In this document: positions 1-10,874 of the stretch, in pieces | Layout: every line of letters starts with the position of its first letter | Numbering within the stretch: the stretch's first letter is position 1 | Assembly: GCA_963848825.1 (NCBI GenBank) | Contig: CAWKFA010000015.1 | Location: 248,001-312,000, forward strand | Reading direction: 5' to 3' | DNA: 64,000 nucleotides | From: CAVVSQ01 sp963848825 | GTDB lineage: Bacteria > Planctomycetota > Planctomycetia > Gemmatales > Gemmataceae | The notes under the pieces: generated by a model | What the model was told of the DNA's origin: nothing | What the model saw: only the letters and a program-made list of their open reading frames with translations | Databases searched by the model: none | Program-made: the position numbers and the translations under genes

Positions 1-1506
1 TTGGGCGAGTTGCGCCGGGGCTCGGTTTACTTTCGCACGCACAATCTGCTCACCTCCGGCGACGGCACACCTGCACTCAAATGGGGTTCCACCGGAGCCT
101 ACAGCGAGGACAAACGCGGCAACCCGGTTTATAACTGGCAAATTGTGGATCGCATCTTCGACACCTATTTGAAACGTGGGGTGAAGCCTTATGCACAAAT
201 CGGCTTCATGCCGCGGGAGCTATCGTTGAAGCCGGAACCGTACCAGCACCGCTGGACGCCCGGCGGCGCCAATAGCATCTTCACCGGCTGGACCTACCCG
301 CCGCGGGACTACAAGAAGTGGGCGGAACTGGTCTTCCAGTGGACAAGCCATTGCGTCCAAAGATATGGTCGGGCCGAGGTCGAAACTTGGTACTGGCAAG
401 TCTGGAACGAGCCCAATATCGGCTACTGGCGTGGAACGCCGCAGGAGTTCCGTCGGCTGCACGACACTGCCATCGACGCGGTACGCCGGGCATGCCTACC
501 GCTCGCGTGGGCGGGCCCGACACGGCGCCCACGCCTCGTGTGGGCACACCGGACACGGCCGGCAGCGCACGTTACCTCCGCGAGTTTCTCGAACACTGCG
601 TCCGCGGCACCAACTACGCGACCGGCCAGCGGGGCACGCCGCTGGATTTTGTCTCGTTTCATGCCAAGGGCGCGCCGCAATTCGTAGACGGTCACGTACG
701 CATGGGCATCGCCAACCAGCTCCGCGATGTCGACGAACACTTCGCCGTCATCGCTTCTTTTCCCGAGCTAAAAAGCAAGCCTATTGTGATCGGCGAGTCC
801 GATCCGGATGGCTGCGCCGCATGTTCGGCCGCGGTGTATCCGCGGAACGGCTATCGCAACGGCACCCTCTACGCTAGCTATACGGCCGCGAGCTTCGCGC
901 AAGCACGATCTGGCGGACAAGCACGGCGTCAACCTCGAAGGCGCCTTGACCTGGGCCTTCGAGTTCGAGGACCACCCCTATTTCGCCGGATTCCGCTCCC
1001 TGGCGACCCGTGGTGTGGACAAACCTGTCCTGAATGTCTTCCGCATGTTCGCCAAGATGAGCGGACAACGGTTGCCGGCCGACAGCAATGCCTCGGTGCC
1101 GCTCGAAACGATGCTCAAGAGCGGCGTACGCGAGCGTCCCGATGTCGCCGCGCTCGCCAGTCTCGATAAGAACAAGCTGTGCGTCATGGTGTGGCATTAT
1201 CACGACGACCAAGTCCCCGGTCCGTCGGCTGACGTGGACCTAGCCCTATCCGGTTTGCCGATCCCGGCCGGCCGGGCGCGGCTGCAGCACTTCCGCATCG
1301 ACGACGAGCACAGCAACGCTTACACGGTCTGGCAAAAGATGGGCTCCCCCCAGAAGCCGTCGCCGGAACAATACCGCAGCCTGGAGCAAGCCGGTCAACT
1401 GGCCGCGCTGCCCGAGCCGCACGCCGTCGATGTAGAGAACCGCCGCGCCAGCCTGCGCTTCTCATTGCCAAGGCAAGCTGTCTCGCTGGTGGTGATCGAG
1501 TGGTGA
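1..1506 (+). CDS. GH39-like beta-xylosidase/glycosidase, 5'-truncated by the window edge, two frameshifts
   Basis: Glycoside hydrolase resembling family 39 (xylan beta-xylosidase type), expected to act on beta-linked sugars with a retaining mechanism. The frame enters at the window edge, so the N-terminus is missing. The putative acid/base Glu lies in WNEPN (codon 137, about nt 409) and the putative nucleophile in VIGESDPDG (about nt 793). The reading frame moves from frame 1 to frame 3 near nt 490 and back to frame 1 near nt 897, and all three segments match one continuous protein. Between the two catalytic segments is an imperfect 11-residue duplication (PTxRVGxPDTA twice, about nt 490-565). 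The C-terminal part looks like the accessory beta domain. The family assignment rests on motifs only. The frameshifts may be sequence errors. Confidence 0.72.
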
Positions 1507-1574
1507 AATTCGCAGCCGCATAAACGAGATGTGGCGTCGAGCGTAATTCAGCGCCATCGGGCATCTTGATACCT

Positions 1575-1719
1575 GTAGGGTGGCGTCGAGCGTACTCGCG
1601 CTGACCCACCGAAATGCACACAACAACGTTCGCAATTCAGGGAACGGCGGTTGGGCGGTTAATTCAGCGCCATCGGGTATTTCGGTGGGTCAGCGCGAGT
1701 ACGCTCGACGCCACCCTAC
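1575..1719. repeat. 41-bp perfect inverted repeat with 63-bp spacer
   Basis: Positions 1575-1615 are the exact reverse complement of 1679-1719. A partial third copy of the arm (gtggcgtcgagcgta) occurs at 1531-1545 and again inside the left arm. The 17-mer starting aattcagcgccatc occurs directly at 1545 and 1661. It lies between the convergent glycosidase and birA genes, so it may serve as a bidirectional terminator, but the long arms and internal direct repeats look more like a dispersed MITE or REP-type element. Confidence 0.85.
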
Positions 1720-2510
1720 GGGGCCGTTATATGCTTCACCTTTTCCGGCGCGATGGTTATGATTTCATTCCCTTGCTCCAGGACAATCTGTTCCCAGGAA
1801 ATAGCCAGGAGCCGGCCCTCTTTGGTGCTGTCGGCCAGTTCGACCGTCACATTCTTGCCCGTCAGCTCAAGCCGGGCTTGCCATTGCCCGTCCAGCTCGT
1901 GCCAGTCTCCGGCCACCAGGCGGCCATAGCCCTCATCCAGACGGTCTATCAAACTCTCCGCCACACCCCGCGTGTCCAGGTCCTTGCCAGCTAACGATGC
2001 CAGCGAAGCTCCCAGCGGTAAGCCGGCCTTCGCGAAAAAATCCGCTGCTTGACCCACGTTAAGTCCAATGCCCACGGCACACGCCAGCGGCGTTTCAACA
2101 AGGCCGCTATTGCGCTGTTCGATGAGTATGCCGCACACCTTGCGACCACTGACATAGACGTCATTGGGCCATTTCACCTTCGCGTCCAGGCCGGCGACCG
2201 CCGCTATTGTTTCACAGACAGAAACGGTCGCCCAGGCGGTCAGCAGAGCAGGGCGGCGCAAATCGGCAGGAGGAAAAAGCAATACTGACATGAGGACACT
2301 GCTGCCGGGCGGCGCTGTCCAGGTCCGGCCATACTGCCCGCGGCCGGCCGTTTGCTCCCGAGCCAAGAGGATCAGGCCATCATTGGCAATGTCGCCGGCC
2401 AGGCTGAGTGCCAGGGTATTCGTACTTTCCAGGCAGGGAAAGGACCACACGCGCCGCCCCAGGCGGCGCGTGGCGTGTTCGTACTTGTCATGGGCGGGCA
2501 GCAGAGTCAT
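1716..2510 (-). CDS. birA: Biotin--[acetyl-CoA-carboxylase] ligase
   Basis: Activates biotin with ATP and transfers it to the carrier lysine of biotin-dependent carboxylases in the cytoplasm. The 264-residue product has the class II biotin ligase core: GRGQYGRTW (biotinyl-AMP loop), KWPND (catalytic Lys region) and GIGLNV. The C-terminal SH3-like domain follows. There is no N-terminal helix-turn-helix, so this is the monofunctional type that does not repress biotin genes. The start chosen is the internal ATG (MTLLPAHD) seven bases after the nadC stop. The longer upstream reading would overlap nadC. The pairing with nadC on the same strand indicates an operon. Confidence 0.92.
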   Translation of the reverse strand: MTLLPAHDKYEHATRRLGRRVWSFPCLESTNTLALSLAGDIANDGLILLAREQTAGRGQYGRTWTAPPGSSVLMSVLLFPPADLRRPALLTAWATVSVCETIAAVAGLDAKVKWPNDVYVSGRKVCGILIEQRNSGLVETPLACAVGIGLNVGQAADFFAKAGLPLGASLASLAGKDLDTRGVAESLIDRLDEGYGRLVAGDWHELDGQWQARLELTGKNVTVELADSTKEGRLLAISWEQIVLEQGNEIITIAPEKVKHITAP

Positions 2511-2517
2511 GTGATCT

Positions 2518-3422
2518 TTATTTTGTGCCGTAGTCCAGGGCAATATCCAGCGCCGGCGCCGAATGCGTGAGTGCCCCGATACTGATGCGATCCACCCCCG
2601 TCTCGGCAATGGCGCGCACAGAACGCAAATCGACCCGTCCGGATGCTTCCAGCAAGATAGCTGGCGCCTTGGCGTTGCGAACGGCTACTGCCTTGCGCAA
2701 CAGCGCGGGATCCATATTATCCAGCAGGACCATCGTCGGGTTCAATGCCAGGGCTCGATCGAGTTGCGCCAGGCTCTCGACCTCGATTTCCACCCAGGCA
2801 GCACCAGGCGAACCGGCGTGCTGCTGCGCCATTTGCAGGGCGCCGGGAGGGCGTCGATTCCTCCTGGCAAGGCAGCCAGGTGGTTGTCCTTGATGAGAAT
2901 GCCGTCGTGCAGGCCAAACCGATGATTCGCCCCGCCCCCCTGACGGACGGCATACTTGGCCAGCAGGCGCCAGCCAGGAATGGTTTTGCGCGTATCCAAA
3001 ATCCGGCACGGCAACCCGGCCACCGCATCGACATAGCGCCGCGTCAACGTGGCAATGCCGCTCAAATGTTGCAAGAAATTAAGCGCCATCCGCTCGGCCG
3101 CCAGGATGGACCGCATCGGCCCAGACATCGTGGCGATGGCGTCGCCCGCGCCGATGCGCTCGCCATCCTCTCGTAGTTGCTGAAACTTCAGAAGCCTGTC
3201 CACGGCGGCGGCCACCAGCGCCGCGGCCGGCAAACCAGCCAACACACCCTGCGCTCGAGCGACAAACGTGGTGCTCGCTTCCAGGTCCGCCGGTATGACG
3301 GCCTGGCTGGTAATATCACCCGCGCTGCCGAGATCTTCCGCCAGCGCCAGGGTGATCAACTCGCGGCAAGCAGCGTCTTCCTTCCCAGAGAAAAAACGCC
3401 GCGGATCAGTTGAAGTGTGCAG
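2518..3422 (-). CDS. nadC: Nicotinate-nucleotide pyrophosphorylase (carboxylating), frameshifted
   Basis: Converts quinolinate and PRPP to nicotinate mononucleotide in de novo NAD synthesis. Family motifs are clear: DLGSAGDITS near the N-terminus, LDTRKTIPGWR with the catalytic region, GGGANHRFGLHD, and the C-terminal GVDRISIGALTHS. The frame breaks near nt 2850, between the KDNHLAALPGG and VEIEVESLAQLD segments. Both halves match NadC, and the enzyme is usually essential, so a sequence error is likely. The start is uncertain. A CTG at 3422 is preceded by GGAG at 6-nt spacing, and no ATG lies close to the expected N-terminus. The gene is upstream of, and probably cotranscribed with, birA. Confidence 0.88.
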
Positions 3423-3581
3423 AAACGGCTCCTTTTTTTGCGACCGCCAATGACAATAATATATCGCGAACGTGGCGCGAGCATCAGTGGGGAAAGGAGG
3501 GCCCGAGGTGCTTTTGTTTAGCAAACAGAGCAAGCGGACGCATTCGAGGTTAACTCCGCGTTCCAGGACACGCGCTGGCTT

Positions 3582-6500
3582 TTATTTCTGGCCCAGGACC
3601 TGGCGAACCTTGCGCGCCAGCGATTGGGGAGAATACGGCTTCTGAAGGAAGGCGACCTCCGCCTCCAGGATGCCATGCCTCACCACCGAGTCGTCCGTGT
3701 AACCGCTGGTGAAAAGGACTTTTAGGTTCGGATATTGCGCTTTCAGCGCCAGGGCCAGGTCGCCGCCGCCCATACCGGGCATCACCACGTCCGTCACCAG
3801 CAGGTCGATGGTCCCCGAATGGGTACCGATCAGGGCCAAGGCCTTGTTGCCGTCGTCGGCCACGAGCACCTGGTAACCCTGCGTTTGCAATGCCAGCAGA
3901 GCGAGTCCGCGCACACCCTCGTTGTCCTCAACCAGTAAGATCGCTTCATCTCCGCGCGTGTCCATGCTCACGTCAATTGCCCGGGCGGCGTCGGCCTTAT
4001 TTTCGATGGCGGGGAAATACAGTTTGAATGTCGTTCCCAGATCGACTTCGCTATAGACTTCGATGTAGCCGCCGCTTTGTTTGACGATCCCATGCACCAC
4101 GGCGAGCCCCAGACCGGTGCCCTTGCCCACCCCCTTGGTCGTGAAAAATGGTTCAAAAATGTGGGCCTTGATGGCCGGTGTCATGCCGCAGCCCGAATCA
4201 CTCACGGCCAGCAGAACGTAATTGCCCGTCCGACTGGCATGCGCCTGTGCGTAATGATCGTCAAGGTTCACGTTCCGGGTTTCGACGGTGAGTTTTCCGC
4301 CCCTGGGCATGGCGTCTCGGGCGTTGACGGACAGGTTCATCAAAACTTGATCGAGGAGTCCCGGATCGATCTTGATCCGACTGATTCCTGGGCCGAGCAG
4401 GGTGGTCAACAAAATGTCATCGCCAATAAGACGGCGTAGCATCTTTTCCGTCTCGGCGACCACGTCGTTGAGGTTCAGCACCTTCGGCTCGTGCATGGTC
4501 TTGCGGCTGAACGCCAGCAATTGCCGGGTGAGCGAGGCGGCACGTTGCCCGGCGTCGCTGATGGCTTTGATGAATTCCCGCAGGGGGTCGTCCGGGCGCA
4601 GGCGGCCAAGCAGGATTTCGCTGTAGCCTGAGATGATGGTCAGCAAATTATTGAAGTCGTGCGCCACACCGCCGGCCAGCTGGCCCACCGCTTCCATCTT
4701 TTGCGATTGCTGAAACGCTTGCTCCAGGTTGCGGCGTTCGGTCACGTCGACCAGCACGCCGACAAAGTTGGCCAGCCTGTGGTCCTCGTCGCGCACGGGC
4801 GTCACGAAGAGCGCGTTCCAGAACTTGGTGCCATCCTTCCGGTAGTTGACAAGCTCCACCGAACACTCCCGTTCCTCCCGAATCGCCTCACGCAGCGCGG
4901 CCCTGGCCTCAGGGTTCGTCTCCGCGCCCTGGAGCAAACGGCAGTTTTTGCCCAGAACTTCCTCGGACCCATACCCCGTCATCCGCTCAAAGCCATGGCT
5001 GGCGTAAATAATCGGGTTGTCGGGTTGGTTCGGATCGGTTATCAAAATCCCTTGGGACACCGCTTGCATGGCGCGGTCCCGAAGCCGTAGCGATACTTCC
5101 GCTCGCCTGCGTTCGGTCAAGTCTCTGACGACTTTGACGAACCCGCGCAAACTACCGTTGGCGTTGTACAGGGCGCTGATGGTCCCATTGGCCCAAAAGC
5201 GAGAGCCATCCTTGCGAACACGCCAGCCCTCTTCCGATGACTTCCCGGTCGCGGCCGCCTCATCAAGTCCGCGCTGGTGCACTCCCCTGGCCACGTCATC
5301 GGGCCCAAAGAGCTGGCTTCGGTCCTTGCCGATGATCTCTTCGGTCGCATAACCATAGATGCGGCGGGCGCCATGGTTCCAGGTCGCGATTCTGCCGGCG
5401 GGGTCCATGGTGCAGATGGCGTAATCCTTGATCGCGTCAATCATCAAGCGGAACCCTTCCTCACTGGTTCGCAGCGCCTCCTCCGCTCGCGTGCGCTCCG
5501 TGACGTCGCGGATAAAACCTATGAATACCGGCTGGCCTGGCCCCGGAATGTGCGCAATGGCTAGCTCAATGGGGAACTCGCCGCCATCGGCTCGCTGCGC
5601 GGACAGCTCCAGCCGCTTACCCAGCGCGGGGCCTTCGCCCGTGGCAAGGTAATGCGCGAGCCCTCGGCGATGTCGTTCTCGGAGGGGCGGCGACATGACC
5701 AATTCAGCCATGTCCTGGCCGATAATATCGGCACGTTGGTAGCCAAACATCGTTACGGCCGCTGGGTTGAATTCGAGCACCTTGCCCTGGTGGTCCATGG
5801 TGATGATGGCATCGACGGACACGTCAAGGACGGCCGCCTTGCGCGCCTCGGCCTGACGCCCGGCCTCCTCGGTCTGTTGACGTCTGGCGATTTCGGCTTC
5901 TAGGCCCGCGTACGCATTTTTGAGCTCGGCGGTCTTTTCCCGCACCTGCGTTTTCGACACTTCGTGGGCGAGGCGCAATTGTTCCTCGGCGATTTTCTGC
6001 TCGGTCATATCGCGGACGATTTTGGAGTAGCCGATTGGACTGCTTCTGCCGTCATGTGTCGGTGTCACGATACCCAGCGCCCAGAACATCCCTCCATCCT
6101 TGCGGAGGTGCCAGCGCTCATCAATGGCCCTGCCTGTTGCCGTCGCCGTCTGGAGTTCCCGCTCGGGAACGCCGGCCTGGACGTCCTTGGGCGTGAAGAT
6201 CAACGAGAACGGCTGGCCAACAAATTCCGCCTCGGAATAACCAAAGATGCGATTGGCTTCCACATTGCTGGTGCTGATGCGCCCGTCCAGGTCCATGGTG
6301 ATGATCGCGTGGACCTTGATGTTCTTCACGAGGGAGGTAAAGCGGGTTTCAATCTCACCCCGCTCCGCATCCGCCAGTCTTTGCGCAGTGATGTCCTCGA
6401 TGGCCAGCAGAATCAGGTCGTGTTGCCCGTCCCCCTGGCGAAAGCGGCGCCCATTCAGCAACATCACCTTCCGCCCCACGCCGACCGAAATCATGTTCGA

Positions 6501-7158
6501 CTTCGAAGCCGTCAAAAGACGTGTCGCGCGGCAAAACTTCTTCCAGCAGCATGCGCAGCTTGGGAATGTCCCAGTAGTGGTCGCCAAGATCGTAAACCAG
6601 TCGGCCTTCCGTTTCTGCCGGCGACACCTGAAAGGTTTGATAAAAAGAGCGATTGGCGGTCCTTACCCGTAAGTCGGCGCCGAGAACCAGGAGCGGCTCG
6701 CGCACCGTATCGACCATCCCGTGGGTATAGGCCAGGGCATCCTTGAGCGTGTCGTCGCCGAGCTTGATCGCGGTACAGTCCCGCATGATCTTGGCGAAGC
6801 CCCGTAACTTATGACCTTCATCCCACAGTGGAGTTATGGTGCCCGCCGACCAGAAACGGCTGCCATCCTTGCGAACATGCCAGCGGGCATCCTCCTCTCG
6901 GCCGGTCTTCAGCGCCACGGCCAGCTCCCGTACCGGCACCTGCGCTTCGATGTCCTCCTGGGTGAAGAAAAGGGCAGCCGGCCGGCTTATGATTTCGTCC
7001 TCGCCATATCCCAGCAGTCGCTGCGCCCCCGGGTTCCAGCTCTGCACGTGGCCGGTCGCATCCATGAGGAAGATGGCGTAATCCTTGACATTTTCGACCA
7101 GCAGGCGAAATAGCTCACCCTGCGTCGCTTGCTGAGGTGTGGGCAAATTCTCAATCAT
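3582..7158 (-). CDS. Multi-PAS/LOV hybrid histidine kinase with C-terminal receiver, one frameshift
   Basis: Cytoplasmic sensor kinase of about 1190 residues with no membrane segment seen. It has five or more PAS domains (first beginning VENVKDYAIFLMD; others with VKNIKVHAIITMD, DVSVDAIITMD and DAIKDYAICTMD). The last sensor domain carries the LOV signature GKNCRLLQG (Cys codon at 4941-4943) followed by NYRKDGTKFWN. Then come HisKA (GGVAHDFNNLLTIISGYSE), HATPase_c (DSGCGM, GKGTGLGLA) and a receiver with LLVEDN and LLVTDVVMPG (phospho-Asp). The frame changes near nt 6490 inside the second PAS. It lies 120 bp downstream of another hybrid kinase on the same strand, so the two may be cotranscribed. 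The receiver suggests an internal phosphorelay or a CckA-like arrangement. Confidence 0.87.
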
Positions 7159-7278
7159 TCGGCACCGCTTCCCCAAGGAAAGATGGGCGCTTTGTCATCA
7201 ATCACTTTAACGGTCAACTTCTGAAAATTCCTCTTGAAATTACGAAACTAACTTGGCGTGCGGAGATGGATAACGAAG

Positions 7279-9786
7279 TCATGACAAAGCTCCTGGCTGT
7301 CCCACGGGCGCTTCCTGCGCCTGGTCAAGCAGGTCGCGCACCTTCCGTTGCAAGGCGTCCATGGAGAAGGGCTTTTTCAGGAAGGCGACTTCGGCTTGCA
7401 AGACGCCGCGGCGGACCACGTCATCGTCGGTGTGGCCAGAGACGAACAGAACCCGCATTTCCGGATGCAGCAGGGTCAATCGTTTCAGCGAGCTCACGCC
7501 CGCCGATCTGGGGCATCACCACGTCCGACACGAGGAGATGAATAGGCCCCGGGTAGCGCTCACAGACGCCAATGGCTTCGGCGCCGTTGGCGGCCTCCAG
7601 TAAGCCATAGCCATTACCTTCTAAGGCGGTACGCATGACCCCGCGAACCGCGTTCTCATCCTCGACCAGGAGAATCGTCTCGTTTCCGGTCACAGGCGGT
7701 GCCGCCGCCGGCTCGATTGGTGTGGCCACACCAACTTCCTCGACCCAGGGCAAATAGATCCTGAAGGTCGTGCCCTGCTCCATCTCGCTGTGGACAGCAA
7801 TGTGACCGCCGCTCTGCTTGACGATGCCGAATACGGTTGCCAGACCCAGTCCGGTTCCCTTGCCGACTTCCTTGGTCGTGAAGAAAGGCTCAAAGATGTG
7901 GCGTTTGACCTCCTCGGTCATGCCGCAGCCCGTGTCGCTGACGGCCAATAAAACGTAGTCCCCGGCTTTGACGCCGGCGTGCGCCCGGCAGTAGTCATGA
8001 TCGAGCTCCACGTTGGCGGTCTCCATGGTGACCTCGCCCCCCTTGGGCATGGCGTCACGCGCATTTAAGACCAAATTCATGATGACCTGTTCAACCTGTC
8101 CCACGTCGACTTTTATTCGGTGCAGATCGGGACATAGAACCGTCGTCAAGGTGACATCCTCGCCAATCAGACGAGCCAGCATCTTTTTCGTGCTGGCGAC
8201 GACCTCGTTAAGGTTCAGAACCTCAGGCTGAACCACCTGCTTGCGGCTAAAAGCCAGGAGCTGTCGGGTCAATAAGGCTGCCCGCGCGCCGGCCTTGTGG
8301 ATCTCCTGAACCAGGCCGCGGTGGCGATCCTGGGGAGGTAGCGAGCGAAGAATCAACTCGCTGTAACCCGAAATGATCGTTAGTAAATTGTTGAAATCGT
8401 GGGCCACACCGCCGGCCAATTGCCCGAAGGCCTCCATCTTTTGCGCCTGCCGCAGTTGCTGCTCGTGTAGTTTGCGATCCGTAACATCGTGCCCCACCGC
8501 CACGGCTCCGAGCTGTTTGCCCTCGGCGTCCACGATGGGCTGTCCGGTGACCAGGACGGTGCGCGGCGGGCCTTCCGGCAAGCGCATGACGATCTCCACG
8601 TCGTGGAGCCGCTCCCCATTCAAGGCACGATAAAGCGGAATCTCCTCCTTCGCCGCGAGTGTTTTGCCATCGGCGTGATAAAGCTGGTGTCCGGCCGGCA
8701 AATCGACACACGTCACCGGTTGTTCCGCCGTACCATAGTATTCACGGGCAACACGGTTAACAAAAGCCGGTGCTCCCGCGCATCGCAGGCGACAATCAGG
8801 TCCTGAGAGCTCTCCAGCACGGCTTTCAGGAATTCCCGCTCTTTCGCCAGCGCGGTCTCGGACCGCTTCTTGTCGATGAATTGCCCCGCCTGATTGCCCA
8901 GGGCGGTCATCATCGCCAAGATTTCCTCGTCCGGTTGGTCAAGGTCCTGGCCAAAAAACGCCATGACACCCGCTACTTCAAGGCCACGCAAGATAGGCAA
9001 CGCAACGGCACCGAACAACGCCCCTTGAGCTTCACTTTGAAAGGGAATGAAGTTCTCATCCCGCGAGATGTCTGGCACCCAGGCCGGCACACCCGTAGCC
9101 CACACCCGTCCCGGCAGGCCAATGGCGCACCCGAACGAGCTCCCCTGACAGGCACGATGCAGCAAGTTCACGCAGTTGGCCGCCATCCTGACAGCAGTAT
9201 TAGCCGGCTCGGGACGCCAGAAATGATCGAGCACCAGATTGCCAGCCTGCGCTTCCACCGCCCAAAAGGCCCCGCAGCTGAATGCCAGGCTTTGGCAGAC
9301 GCTTGCGAGTATCGTGGGGACCGCCATCTCCCAGTTCGGGGTCTCGGCCAGCGCCCTGGTAATGGCGTGTTGAGCGTCGAGACGGCGCCGCGTTAGCCGC
9401 GCCTTGTCGCGCAGGCGCTTCTTTGCGAGCGCGTTCGTGACTGCCGGACCGAGCCTCGCGAGACGATCTTTGATGACGTAATCGGTAGCGCCACGCTGCA
9501 TAACCTGCACGGCGCACTCCTCGCCGATGGTTCCAGCGACGATGATAAACGGGATATCCAGGTTGCGGGCCTGCATGATTTCCAGCGCACGCAACGAATC
9601 GAAACGCGGCATGGAGAAATCGGCAAGTATGATCTCCGGGGCCGGTTCCAGGTGGTCTCGATAATCCTGCTCCGTGTCCACACGGGTGAACTTGGGCTCG
9701 AAGCCGGCCCTTTGCAGCGTGTGCAACACCAATTCGGCATCAGAGGGATTGTCCTCAAGGTGCAGCAGGCGAAGCGGTAGGGCCAT
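7279..9786 (-). CDS. REC-GAF-PAS-HisKA-HATPase-REC hybrid histidine kinase, two frameshifts
   Basis: About 835 residues. The N-terminal receiver starts at MALPLRLLHLEDNPSD and has the phospho-acceptor region ILADFSMPRFD. A GAF domain (around FWAVEAQAGN to AVALPILRGLEVAGVMAFF) and a PAS domain follow. Then come HisKA (GGVAHDFNNLLTIISGYSE, nearly identical to the neighbouring kinase), HATPase_c (DTGCGM, GKGTGLGLA) and a C-terminal receiver (LLVSDVVMPQIGG). The frame shifts near nt 8777 (a G run inside the PAS) and near nt 7495 (inside the last receiver). The start at 9786 is chosen because the receiver fold begins there. The upstream 53 codons in frame look non-coding. The kinase cores suggest the two adjacent genes are paralogues. 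Confidence 0.87.
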
Positions 9787-10169
9787 GTTGAGCGACTCTA
9801 TCGGGTAAACCAAGCCGCAGGAGTGTCGTTCAGTCGACAAACCAGCCCGCTCGGGGATTGACCAGCGAGACAAGTCTTTAGACCCGCACGCCGGCGCATG
9901 GGTAGCTCGAATTGCGTGTTGTTCTTTTATGGGAAACAGTAGCATGGAAATCTATGACCCAAACAGGTCAAAGTGAAACACAGAATTATTGCCAGCCTAT
10001 GAACATTAGTTATGTAACAGGAAAAGTATGTGCCAAATTGACGTAACGGCGTCGCGACCTTTCCCCCGTCGGGACGCGACTGGGGACGCAAACGATTCCT
10101 AAGCTAACGATGGCGGCGATCTAAAGAATACGGAAATGAAAGTTAAGTACATTTTCACAGAAAAAGCCC
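9787..10169. other. Divergent intergenic region, no gene recognised
   Basis: This stretch separates the minus-strand kinase pair from the plus-strand FHA-LuxR gene and must hold both promoters. It is more AT-rich than its surroundings between 9940 and 10160. A small dyad (gtcgcg ... cgcgac, about 10052-10080) is present. No confident -35/-10 or sigma-54 element, riboswitch or small ORF was identified. Confidence 0.5.
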
Positions 10170-10835
10170 TTGCTTGATGGCACCGATTGGGCTAAGGTGA
10201 AATACCAATCGCCCGCGCATCGCCATCGCAAGCTGGACCCTACCGGTAGTCACCAATGGCGGGCCTCATTCTTATCAACCTATCGTCGCAGCCACCCAAT
10301 TCCATTACTCATTTGCGCAGGCACCTACTTGCTCGGCCGGTCCGCGCAATGCCACCTGGTGATCAATGACGCCAGTGTGTCCCGGCGCCATGCGGAAATT
10401 ACGGTGCTGGGTGGGAGCGCTAAATTTCAAGATTTAGATAGCCGCAATGGAACGTTCGTCGATGACGTGCGCCTGTCAACGGGCACCCTTGCCCATGGTC
10501 AGTTATTTCGCCTGGGAAATGTGACCTTCAAGGTCATGTTCGAAATGGAGGAGGCCAAGGAAGCAGGTTCCGAAGAGGAGACCTACGTCAGCGACGAGGC
10601 GATTGAATCTCTCGGCGTCGGTCAGGCGGAACTCACCGGCGCTCAAAGGCGCGTGTTCAATCTCCTGTTGCTCGGCCTGGACGACCATCAGATCGCGGAA
10701 AAGCTCTTCGTCAGCCCGCATACGGTCCATAATCACCTGCGGGCAATTTACCATACCTTCAAGGTGCACTCGCGTGCGGAGTTATTGGCCAAGGTCCTTG
10801 GCAGAAACCGTGATTTCGAAAGACCACACTCCTGA
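10170..10835 (+). CDS. FHA domain / LuxR-type HTH regulator
   Basis: Joins a phosphothreonine-binding FHA domain to a DNA-binding helix-turn-helix. The FHA core is at about residues 50-125 (YLLGRSAQCHLVINDASVSR, RRHAEI, DLDSRNGTFVDD). The LuxR/GerE-type HTH is at about 150-215 (LTGAQRRVFNLLLLGLDDHQ, then SPHTVHNHL). The combination suggests gene control triggered by a Ser/Thr kinase. A Hanks-type kinase is the next gene downstream on the opposite strand, convergent with this one, which makes it a candidate partner. The first in-frame start is TTG at 10170. A start further in, nearer the FHA domain, is possible, because the first 35 residues match nothing obvious. Confidence 0.8.
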   Translation: MLDGTDWAKVKYQSPAHRHRKLDPTGSHQWRASFLSTYRRSHPIPLLICAGTYLLGRSAQCHLVINDASVSRRHAEITVLGGSAKFQDLDSRNGTFVDDVRLSTGTLAHGQLFRLGNVTFKVMFEMEEAKEAGSEEETYVSDEAIESLGVGQAELTGAQRRVFNLLLLGLDDHQIAEKLFVSPHTVHNHLRAIYHTFKVHSRAELLAKVLGRNRDFERPHS

Positions 10836-10874
10836 ACGCTCAAAACGTTGGCGCCTTACTATCATTCCCGTGGG

